19,581 nt of DNA from Nitrospinota bacterium (GTDB lineage: Bacteria; Nitrospinota; Nitrospinia; UBA9942), in the NCBI GenBank assembly GCA_016234205.1, contig JACRGN010000236.1:1-19581 (forward strand). Direction: 5' to 3'. The notes beneath the pieces were generated by a model. The model saw only the letters and a program-made list of their open reading frames with translations. It did no database searches and was not told the DNA's origin. A program made the position numbers and the translations under genes. Numbering within the stretch: the stretch's first letter is position 1; every line of letters begins with the position of its first letter. Shown here one piece after another: positions 13,312 to 19,581 of this stretch.

Positions 13312-14460
13312 ATGATAATATCTCGCTTAATTCTAAAAAACTGGAGAAATTTTGCAGAGATTAATGTTGAGCTTGGAGAAAGGATATTCTTTGTTGGCCC
13401 CAACGCATCAGGGAAATCTAATCTGCTGGATGTTTTTAGATTTTTGAGGGACATTGCAAAGCCTGGTGGCGGGTTGCAGAAGGCTGTTGAAGATCGAGGC
13501 GGTTTATCAAAGATACGGTGTCTTGCTGCAAGGCGTCACCCTGATGTTGAAATAGAGGTTCATCTTTCGCAGTCGCCGGATGAAAAACAAATCTGGAAAT
13601 ATGCCTTAGGTATAAAACAGGAATCGAGGGGTTACAGACAGCCATTTTTGTCTTATGAAAAAGTTTGGCATAATGATAATCAAATTCTTAATAGACCTGA
13701 CGAAAACGATAATGTGGATAAAGCAAGATTAACCCAGACACATATAGAACAAGTTAATGCAAACTTAAAGTTCAGAGATATTTCCAAATTTTTTGAGTCT
13801 ATTTTATATCTACATCTCGTTCCTCAATTGCTACGGTACCCGGAGGTATATTCAAGTTCGGGAATTCCAAGTGATCCTTTTGGAAGGAGTTTCTTGGAAA
13901 GGGTTGCAAGAACACCGGAACCAACAAGAAAGTCCAAGTTAAAAAAGATTGAAGAGGCTCTGCGTATCGCAGTGCCTCAATTAAAGCAGTTAACGGACGT
14001 TAAAGATGAAAGAGGAGTCCCACATTTAGAGGCTGTCTATGAACATTGGCGTCCAAAGGCAGGCAAGCAAAGAGAAGATCAGTTTTCTGATGGGACACTA
14101 CGGTTAATAGGGCTGCTTTGGTCGTTATTGGAAGGAGAATCTCCCCTATTATTAGAAGAGCCTGAATTATCGTTGAATGCTGGGATTGTGAACAAGATAC
14201 CAGCTTTGATTTATAGGATACAGCGTCAAAAAAAGAGGCAAATATTTATCAGTACGCATAGTTATGAACTGCTTTCAGATAAAGGTGTTGGAGGAAAAGA
14301 AGTGGTAACACTTACACCTGGAGTGGAGGGGACATCTGTAACGGTTGCCGCTTCAATTAGAGAGGTGCAGGACTTACTGCAAGGGGGGATGAGCGTTGCA
14401 GATGCAGTTTTACCGCGTACCACACCACCAAATATATCTCAACTGGAGATTTTCAAATAA
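13312..14460 (+). CDS. AAA/ABC-type ATPase of OLD/RecF-like family, defence-associated
   Basis: A 382-residue SMC-like ATPase. It begins with MIISRLILKNWRNFAE, typical of RecF/OLD-type proteins, followed by Walker A GPNASGKS (29-36). The distal half has an ABC-type signature FSDGTLR (258-264), Walker B LLLEEPELSL with Glu282/Glu283, and the H-loop IFISTHS (His316). The middle is too short for a long coiled coil. GGAGGA precedes the ATG, overlapping the end of the mod tail. Its stop overlaps the ATG of the next gene (TAATG), so the two proteins are probably made in fixed ratio. An ATPase followed by a TOPRIM-like protein is the design of anti-phage pairs such as PARIS (AriA/AriB) and of Rlo genes in restriction loci; the assignment to such a system is inference. 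Confidence 0.85.
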   Translation: MIISRLILKNWRNFAEINVELGERIFFVGPNASGKSNLLDVFRFLRDIAKPGGGLQKAVEDRGGLSKIRCLAARRHPDVEIEVHLSQSPDEKQIWKYALGIKQESRGYRQPFLSYEKVWHNDNQILNRPDENDNVDKARLTQTHIEQVNANLKFRDISKFFESILYLHLVPQLLRYPEVYSSSGIPSDPFGRSFLERVARTPEPTRKSKLKKIEEALRIAVPQLKQLTDVKDERGVPHLEAVYEHWRPKAGKQREDQFSDGTLRLIGLLWSLLEGESPLLLEEPELSLNAGIVNKIPALIYRIQRQKKRQIFISTHSYELLSDKGVGGKEVVTLTPGVEGTSVTVAASIREVQDLLQGGMSVADAVLPRTTPPNISQLEIFK

Positions 14461-15074
14461 TGGAACAAGTTGTTATCAGCCTTGCAGTGGAAGATCAACT
14501 TAGTGAGGCGGTGTTGAAGAAAATACTACGCATTGCTGAAGACCGTTTTTTGGTAACAACCTGTTATAGCCGAGAGGGTTTTGGTTATCTTAAAAAGAAT
14601 ATTGCCGGTTTTAACAATGCGGCAAAGGGTATGCCCTTTTTAGTTCTTACCGATCTTGATACTTCAGAATGTCCGCCAGCGCTTATCAAGGAATGGTTAC
14701 CATACCCAAAACATCCGAACCTGATATTCCGTGTTGCTGTACGTGAAGTAGAGGCATGGATTTTGGCTGATTGGAAAGGTTTTGCCATGTATATTGGCAT
14801 TTCAAACGATATAATTCCTGCTGATGTTGAATCTATTAAAAACCCAAAACAAAAACTGATAGAATTGACTAAAAAATCAAGGAATAGGCGTATTCGTGAA
14901 TCCATTGTCCCGGGTTCTAATAGTGATGCAAAGCAAGGGCCTGACTACAACGGCGCTTTAATCACTTTTGTAAATGAATTTTGGGACATAAAGACTGCAA
15001 TGGAGAATTCGATAAGCTTAAAAAAAACGGTAAAGGCTGTGATTGATTTTAAACCTGTGTATAGTGTGCAGTAA
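14460..15074 (+). CDS. TOPRIM-like (DUF4276/RloB-like) protein, putative nuclease effector
   Basis: A 204-residue protein with a TOPRIM-like pattern: an N-terminal strand followed by acidic residues (LAVEDQLSEAVLKKIL; Glu11, Glu16), then LVLTDLDTSECP with Asp65 and Asp67 as the DxD metal-binding motif, and REVEAWILAD at 95-104, which is characteristic of DUF4276-type proteins. It is coupled by a 1-nt overlap to the upstream ATPase. TOPRIM partners of such ATPases in other systems are nucleases that attack nucleic acid when the ATPase is triggered; for this protein that is inferred. It could also be a structural partner without activity, but the acidic residues appear intact. Confidence 0.75.
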   Translation: MEQVVISLAVEDQLSEAVLKKILRIAEDRFLVTTCYSREGFGYLKKNIAGFNNAAKGMPFLVLTDLDTSECPPALIKEWLPYPKHPNLIFRVAVREVEAWILADWKGFAMYIGISNDIIPADVESIKNPKQKLIELTKKSRNRRIRESIVPGSNSDAKQGPDYNGALITFVNEFWDIKTAMENSISLKKTVKAVIDFKPVYSVQ

Positions 15075-15138
15075 AGAAGATATCCCTGCGCTGATAAGAG
15101 AGTTTAAAGAAATTACGTTTATCAAGAATAAGCCATGA
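15070..15138 (+). pseudogene. Possible remnant of a deleted gene before res
   Basis: In a frame different from the TOPRIM gene, this gap reads KEDIPALIREFKEITFIKNKP then TGA, a composition like real protein. It ends in ATGA (15135-15138), where a stop overlaps a start. The next 14 nt repeat this motif to give the res ATG, also within ATGA. It may be the tail of a lost gene that was once coupled to res. Chance cannot be excluded. Confidence 0.25.
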
Positions 15139-15148
15139 AAAATAAGTC

Positions 15149-17980
15149 ATGAAAAATATTGACAAACTCATCATCAATTCCCCTTATGAAGAGCCGCAGC
15201 AATATTGGGAATATATAAGAGATACACGGGAATTTATCTTACAGAAAGGCAGGAGACCTGCCGGCTATGTAGTCGCTTCTGAAAGCTCAAGGGCTTTTGA
15301 CGATCCGGGAATATTTATTCCAATTCCTCTGGTAAACACAATTAGACCAAGAATTAAAGAGTGGCGTGAGCAAGGTTATCCCGGAGTTACAGGGATTACC
15401 AAACGACTGCTCAATCATTGGCAAGACCCGGAAGAAAGAAAAGACCTCAGATTCTTCTTTTGTCAGTTGGAAGCCATTGAGACTTTGATTTGGCTTACCG
15501 AAGCGCCGGAAGCAGACCGCACAGGCATTGATATTGAAAGTGATGGCGGAGCCTTTTCCCGTTGGTGCAGTAAAATGGCAACAGGTTCAGGCAAGACTAT
15601 TGTAATGGGTATGCTCATTGCGTGGCAAGTATTAAACAAGGTAGCGAATGGAAAAGATGCACGGTTTTCAAAGAATGTTTTGGTTGTTGCGCCTGGTCTT
15701 ACGGTAAAAAGCCGTCTGTCAGTCCTTAATCCATTCGACAAAGAGAATTATTACGAAGAATTCAATATCGTGCCATCAGGCTTGATGGAATCATTGCGAC
15801 AGGGGAAGGTAATAATCATTAACTGGCATGCACTTGCATGGGACAGTGAAGAAAGACTGGCAAAGAAGAAGACCGTTGACAAGCGAGGAGCCAAAAGCGA
15901 TGAAGCCTATGTCCGTGAAGTGCTGGGCGACATGGCAAATATGACTAATCTGATTGTCATCAATGATGAAGCCCATCATGCGTGGCGGATTCCCGCTGAG
16001 AGTAAAATCAAAGGCGTAAAAAAAGAAGATATTGAAGAAAGCACTGTCTGGATAGGCGGATTAGACAGGATTCACAGGGCAAGAGGAATAATCCGCTGTT
16101 TTGATTTATCGGCAACGCCGTTTGCACCATCCGGCAAGAAAGCGACTGAAGAAGCATTATTCTCATGGATAGTTAGCGATTTTGGATTGAACGATGCGAT
16201 TGAGTCAGGACTGGTAAAAACACCGAGGGTAGTTATCAGAAGCGACGGCAATGTTGATAATGAACTTAAACCAAAACTTTATCATATTTACGCCCAACCC
16301 GAAGTTAAAGACGACATCAACCGCAAGGCTGAGGACAGCGAGCCGCTTCCCGACCTCATTAAAAATGCCTATCTGCTTTTGGGCAAGGACTGGCAAGCTA
16401 CTAAAGACGATTGGGAAAAGGCAGGATATAAAATTCCACCGGTGATGATTACAGTGGCGAACACTACTTATACATCAGCACGGATAAAAACCTCTTTTGA
16501 CCGTGATACATTTTTGCTTTCCTCAACAGGATTAGGTGATTTGTGCAATCAGCAAAGGACTTTGCAAATTGACAGCAGCATCCTTGAAAAAGCCGAAGCA
16601 GAAGCAGAAGAGGTTGATATTGCCATTGAAGAAACTGAGGATGAAAATGATGAGCCTAAAGAAAAGAAACTTACTAAAAAACAGCAGGCTGAATTGTTAC
16701 GGCGGACTGTTGATACTGTCGGTAAGATTGGCGAATTGGGCGAACAGATTCAGAATGTAATTTCCATAGGTATGCTCAGCGAAGGATGGGATGCGAAAAC
16801 TGTTACACACATAATGGGCTTACGGGCATTCAGCAGTCAATTATTGTGTGAACAGGTGGTAGGGAGAGGACTGCGGAGAACCTCTTATGATACCAAGAAA
16901 CAAAGTGACCCAATAACCGGAAAGGAAATTGAGTTATTTGATGCAGAGTATGTAAACATCTTTGGTATTCCTTTTACCTTCCTGCCGCATGAAGGGAGCG
17001 AGGATGGGCCACCGCCGCCTCCTCCGCCACCCAAGACGAGGATTGAACCTGCTAAGGAAAAAGCGGAGCATGAAATTTCATTCCCTAACATTCTGCGTAT
17101 TGATCATGTTTATAAGCCTCAACTTACTCTTAACATGGCAAATGTCAAACCGCTTGATATTGACCCATACGAATCAATAACAGAGGCAGAGTTAGCAGCT
17201 ATTATTGCCGGCAAACCCAATCCTGCTGCATTGACAGAAATTGATTTAAAGGAAATCGGGGAAAAGTTCCGATTGCAATCTATTGTTTTGAGAATTGCAT
17301 CAACTATCTATAATTCAGAGAAAAAGCCTGACTGGAAAGGAAGCAAAGAATCCTTCCTCATTCAACTCATAGGTATTGTTGAGCAGTTTATTTCTTCGGA
17401 TAAAATCCGAATTAAGAATCCGTTGTTCAATCAAGATGAAGCAAGAAAGAGAATTCTTATCATGCTGAACATGAACAAAATAATTCAGCATATCTGGAAT
17501 GAGATAAGGGCAGTAAATACTACGGAACTGACGCCCGTATTTGACAAAGAACACCCGATTCGTTCAACATCCGATGTCCGCACATGGTGGACAAGCAAAC
17601 CCTGTGAAAGCTTTTCTAATTCGCATATTAACTTTACTGTTGTTGACAGCAAATGGGAGTATCTTGAAGCAAAAACCATCAATGACAGTAATGTTGTAAC
17701 TTCTTTTGTAAAGAACGACCATTTAGGCTTTGTGATTCTTTACAATTATCAGGGAGTAATCAGAAGATATTTTCCAGACTTCATTATTAAACTAAAAAGT
17801 GGTGCACATCTTATACTTGAGACCAAAGGGCAGGACAGTGAACAGGACAAAACTAAAAGGGCTTTTTTAGATGAATGGTGCAGGGCAGTGAATCAACACG
17901 GTGGTTGTGGCAAGTGGAGCTGTGCCGTTTCGTTTGACCCAAATGACCTGCAAAACCTGCTTGAAGATGCGGAATTATAG
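15149..17980 (+). CDS. res: Type III-like restriction endonuclease (Res), SF2 helicase plus PD-(D/E)XK nuclease
   Basis: A 943-residue translocase-nuclease that would cut DNA lacking the partner methylation. The N-terminus INSPYEEPQQYW and RRPAGYV resemble the group named BPTD_3080-type restriction endonucleases. Helicase motifs are MATGSGKT (143-150), NDEAHH with DEAH at 273-276, DLSATPF (319-325), and EQVVGRGLRR (568-577). Acidic and proline-rich stretches lie near 481-507 and 621-628 (eight prolines). The nuclease motif is FPDF (Asp877) followed by LILETKG (Glu891, Lys893). No frameshift is seen and key residues are present, so Res appears intact although Mod is not. The ATG at 15149 is chosen from the N-terminal match; the ribosome-binding site is weak and translation may be coupled to the short upstream frame that ends in ATGA. 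Confidence 0.92.
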   Translation: MKNIDKLIINSPYEEPQQYWEYIRDTREFILQKGRRPAGYVVASESSRAFDDPGIFIPIPLVNTIRPRIKEWREQGYPGVTGITKRLLNHWQDPEERKDLRFFFCQLEAIETLIWLTEAPEADRTGIDIESDGGAFSRWCSKMATGSGKTIVMGMLIAWQVLNKVANGKDARFSKNVLVVAPGLTVKSRLSVLNPFDKENYYEEFNIVPSGLMESLRQGKVIIINWHALAWDSEERLAKKKTVDKRGAKSDEAYVREVLGDMANMTNLIVINDEAHHAWRIPAESKIKGVKKEDIEESTVWIGGLDRIHRARGIIRCFDLSATPFAPSGKKATEEALFSWIVSDFGLNDAIESGLVKTPRVVIRSDGNVDNELKPKLYHIYAQPEVKDDINRKAEDSEPLPDLIKNAYLLLGKDWQATKDDWEKAGYKIPPVMITVANTTYTSARIKTSFDRDTFLLSSTGLGDLCNQQRTLQIDSSILEKAEAEAEEVDIAIEETEDENDEPKEKKLTKKQQAELLRRTVDTVGKIGELGEQIQNVISIGMLSEGWDAKTVTHIMGLRAFSSQLLCEQVVGRGLRRTSYDTKKQSDPITGKEIELFDAEYVNIFGIPFTFLPHEGSEDGPPPPPPPPKTRIEPAKEKAEHEISFPNILRIDHVYKPQLTLNMANVKPLDIDPYESITEAELAAIIAGKPNPAALTEIDLKEIGEKFRLQSIVLRIASTIYNSEKKPDWKGSKESFLIQLIGIVEQFISSDKIRIKNPLFNQDEARKRILIMLNMNKIIQHIWNEIRAVNTTELTPVFDKEHPIRSTSDVRTWWTSKPCESFSNSHINFTVVDSKWEYLEAKTINDSNVVTSFVKNDHLGFVILYNYQGVIRRYFPDFIIKLKSGAHLILETKGQDSEQDKTKRAFLDEWCRAVNQHGGCGKWSCAVSFDPNDLQNLLEDAEL

Positions 17981-18015
17981 GAGTTGTTAATGAAAATTGA
18001 AAGTAGCAACTTTAA

Positions 18016-18090
18016 TGGCTCCCCGGGCAGGACTCGAACCTGCAACCCTTCGGTTAACAGCCGAATGCTCCGCCATTGAGCTACCGGGGA
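18016..18090 (-). tRNA. tRNA-Asn (GTT)
   Basis: On the minus strand all arms fold: acceptor TCCCCGG/CCGGGGA, D stem GCTC/GAGC, anticodon stem TTCGG/CCGAA with loop CTGTTAA (anticodon GTT), and T arm GCAGG-TTCGAGT-CCTGC. The discriminator is G and the CCA end is encoded. All are as expected for tRNA-Asn. Its 3' end abuts the end of the restriction operon, only 35 nt from the res stop. Its last 18 bases recur at 4657-4675, making it the likely integration target. Confidence 0.97.
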
Positions 18091-18108
18091 ATTTTTACAG
18101 GAAAGGTA

Positions 18109-18137
18109 ATTATAGATTAATTTTTAAAAATTATCAA
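18109..18137 (-). promoter_or_regulatory. Promoter of tRNA-Asn
   Basis: On the minus strand TTGATA (18132-18137), 17 nt, then TATAAT (18109-18114): five of six and six of six matches to consensus with ideal spacing. Transcription would begin about 12 nt before the tRNA 5' end, as usual for stable RNA genes. Confidence 0.8.
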
Positions 18138-18146
18138 ATTTTTAAA

Positions 18147-18180
18147 GATTGCTTCGTCGCTATCGCTCCTCGCAATGACA
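18147..18180 (-). repeat. TGTCATTGCGAG dispersed repeat, second copy
   Basis: On the minus strand it reads TGTCATTGCGAG, a 13-nt middle (GAGCGATAGCGAC), then GAAGCAATC. Both end blocks are identical to those of the copy in mod at 12914-12940. It lies between the por stop codon and the tRNA promoter, just upstream of the TTGATA box. Confidence 0.75.
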
Positions 18181-18194
18181 AAAAATATTTCTCA

Positions 18195-19581
18195 TTATAA
18201 GAGTGGATTCTCGTGCATTGCCTTAAGCCTCTTCCATCTTCTTTCCACTTCTTTCTCAAACTCGGCTACAACACCTTTAAATTCAGGCTTTAGCAGATGT
18301 TTTGTCTTCCCCATCAGTTTAAGCCATTCTGTAACATTAACCTTCTTCCCCTTTTCTTCAGGGTCGTAGTTTATGGTTGTAATCCCATGCTCTACCTCAT
18401 AAAGCGGGAAGAAGTTGCAATCCACGGCAGCCTGAACAACAGACTGTGCAATATTATCGGGGTGCCTCCAGTTTAATGGGCATGATGAGAAAAGTTTTCC
18501 AAAAACCAATCCCTCATGTTTTGCATACCACTGTGCCTTTGCAGCCTTTCTTATTAAATCCCTATACTGCGATTCCACTGCTGTGAACACATACGGTATA
18601 TGACATGCTGCAAATAACTGGGCTGAATCCTTGTGATGAAATTTCTTCCCGACTCCTACTGTCCCTACATTGGATGTGCTCGTAGCATGTCCAAGAGGTG
18701 TTGTAAATGAGAGCTGATGACCTGTATTCATGTAACCCTCATTGTCATATTCAAGTATAATCATGTTGTGATTTCTGAAGGCGGTTCCAAGTGCGGGACC
18801 AAGCCCGATGTCAAGACCTCCATCACCTGTAACCATGACAAATGTTATATCCTGATCCTTTGGTATCTCACCCCTTCTCTGCCTCTCCTTATACATCTCT
18901 ACAACTCCGCTAAGTGTAGCGGCACCATTCTGAAAGAGGTTATGTATATATGTAATATTAAAGGATGAGTAGGGATAACCTGTTGTTACAACCATACCGC
19001 AGCCGGTATGCCAAAGCATAACAACATGACCTTCAATCCCTTTGAGGAATGTCCCAATGCTGGGGAATATGCCGCAGCCCGGACATGCACCATGCCCCGG
19101 TGTAATCCTGTGAGGCATTGCTGTAAGCTCTGCATGTTTTACACCCTTTACATCAAGCTTTCCTGTCTTTTCATCCTTAGTTACCTTTATTATCCCGGGT
19201 GATGATTCCTTTTTTGTTACAGGGCCCCTGACCTTTTCAAATTTAAAATTCGGGTCTCCGGGTGTTGTGCCCATATAATCATAGGGAACATCCACCTTCC
19301 CTTTCTTTGCTGCATCAAGTGCCAACTCAAACATTGCCTCTGCATCCTCTTCATAAAAATCCTTCCCGCCAAGCCCATAAATCCTGCTCAAGACAAGGGC
19401 ACGGTTCTGAGGGTCATCTTTTAATGCCGCCTTTACCTCAATTGTCATGTTACCGCCCCATCCGCCGTAGGAGTCCTGCCTGTCTGCTACCAATACTGCC
19501 TTTGCATTTCTTAATGCTGCGGCAATCTCTTTTGCAGGGAAGGGCCTTATCATAGTAGGATATACAAGCCCTACCTTCTTG
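18195..19581 (-). CDS. porAB: Pyruvate:ferredoxin oxidoreductase, fused alpha C-terminus and beta subunit, partial
   Basis: This oxygen-sensitive enzyme interconverts pyruvate plus CoA with acetyl-CoA plus CO2, passing electrons to ferredoxin. The minus-strand frame is open from the right edge (KKVGLVYPTMIRPFPAKEI) to TAA 18195-18197, so the ATG at 19551-19553 is internal and the gene starts outside. The first ~115 visible residues match the PorA C-terminal domain (VADRQDSYGGWGGNM). From about residue 140 the PorB part begins: PGHGACPGCG and HTGCG supply cluster cysteines, and GDGGLDIGLG with YDNEGYMNTG is the thiamine-diphosphate binding motif. No stop or start separates the two, so they are fused. 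A related 2-oxoacid oxidoreductase is possible, but pyruvate is the likeliest substrate. Confidence 0.88.
   Translation of the reverse strand, partial: KKVGLVYPTMIRPFPAKEIAAALRNAKAVLVADRQDSYGGWGGNMTIEVKAALKDDPQNRALVLSRIYGLGGKDFYEEDAEAMFELALDAAKKGKVDVPYDYMGTTPGDPNFKFEKVRGPVTKKESSPGIIKVTKDEKTGKLDVKGVKHAELTAMPHRITPGHGACPGCGIFPSIGTFLKGIEGHVVMLWHTGCGMVVTTGYPYSSFNITYIHNLFQNGAATLSGVVEMYKERQRRGEIPKDQDITFVMVTGDGGLDIGLGPALGTAFRNHNMIILEYDNEGYMNTGHQLSFTTPLGHATSTSNVGTVGVGKKFHHKDSAQLFAACHIPYVFTAVESQYRDLIRKAAKAQWYAKHEGLVFGKLFSSCPLNWRHPDNIAQSVVQAAVDCNFFPLYEVEHGITTINYDPEEKGKKVNVTEWLKLMGKTKHLLKPEFKGVVAEFEKEVERRWKRLKAMHENPLL

Larger units (their letters stand above)
4657..18033. mobile_element. Putative tRNA-Asn-associated genomic island carrying defence genes
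   Basis: Boundaries are inferred from a direct repeat of the tRNA-Asn 3' end: 4657-4675 and 18015-18033 agree at 17 of 19 bases, with the first 12 (ATGGCTCCCCGG) identical. The intact tRNA lies at one end and the orphan 3' fragment at the other in the same orientation, the classic integrase-mediated arrangement. Everything between is accessory: two ATPase-nucleases, a primase-helicase and a four-gene restriction operon. Housekeeping genes (coaD, por) resume on both sides. No integrase, transposase or relaxase is visible, so the element would be immobile or mobilised in trans. The short repeat leaves room for coincidence. Confidence 0.5.

Noticed and set aside
17010..17036. Run of eight prolines in Res as a possible frameshift or repeat-mediated switch
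   Set aside because: It is coded by mixed CCN codons, not a mononucleotide or simple unit tract, so slippage-based phase variation is unlikely; probably a domain linker.
17997..18200. Plus-strand frame giving APRAGLEPATLRLTAECSAIELPG
   Set aside because: It is the antisense translation of the tRNA-Asn gene, a well-known false protein in databases; no ribosome-binding site supports it.
1..19581. CRISPR array, insertion sequence or integrase
   Set aside because: No regularly spaced repeat array and no transposase, recombinase or relaxase frame was found on either strand; the short repeats are isolated copies.

Overview
This is a bacterial chromosome segment, AT-rich overall. It has Shine-Dalgarno-led genes, sigma70-type promoters and a tRNA gene with an encoded CCA end. 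The fused pyruvate:ferredoxin oxidoreductase at the right edge points to an anaerobic metabolism. Several families of short palindromic dispersed repeats lie between and inside genes. Gene content and repeats look like an uncultured anaerobe of a Nitrospirota- or Desulfobacterota-like lineage, but this is an impression and not something the sequence proves.

Left backbone (1-4656). A 5'-partial-on-minus yicC gene (its C-terminal end lies beyond the left edge) is divergent from ndk (nucleoside diphosphate kinase) and a small membrane protein. Both yicC and ndk have recognisable promoters. A minus-strand block follows: coaD, then a class I aminotransferase only 2 nt downstream, then an EamA-type permease.

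Putative genomic island (about 4657-18033). Everything between coaD and tRNA-Asn is accessory defence-type DNA. The 3' end of the intact tRNA-Asn gene (18015-18033) is repeated directly, 17 of 19 bases identical, at 4657-4675. This is the layout expected when an element integrates into the 3' end of a tRNA gene. No integrase is visible. The left half is a minus-strand cluster: two paralogous archaeal-type ATPases with a C-terminal PD-(D/E)XK nuclease-like domain (DUF234 type) flanking an 805-residue protein that joins a TOTE-type archaeo-eukaryotic primase domain to a superfamily 2 helicase. The right half is a plus-strand type III-like restriction-modification operon in the order mod, AAA/ABC-type ATPase, TOPRIM-like protein, res. 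Mod is interrupted by an in-frame stop just before its conserved C-terminal tail and carries two different dispersed repeats read in frame. The ATPase/TOPRIM pair inside the operon resembles two-gene anti-phage effectors such as PARIS or Rlo-type genes. The two halves diverge from a 404-bp intergenic region that contains operator-like palindromes and a candidate three-way-junction structure.

Right backbone (18016-19581). tRNA-Asn(GTT) with a near-consensus promoter, a dispersed repeat, and the 3' part of a fused porA-porB gene running off the right edge.

Functional reading: the island carries at least two separate conflict modules. One is a modification/restriction operon that may hold a backup abortive effector. 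The other is a primase-helicase with two ATPase-nucleases. The broken mod gene raises the question of how the host tolerates the intact res gene.
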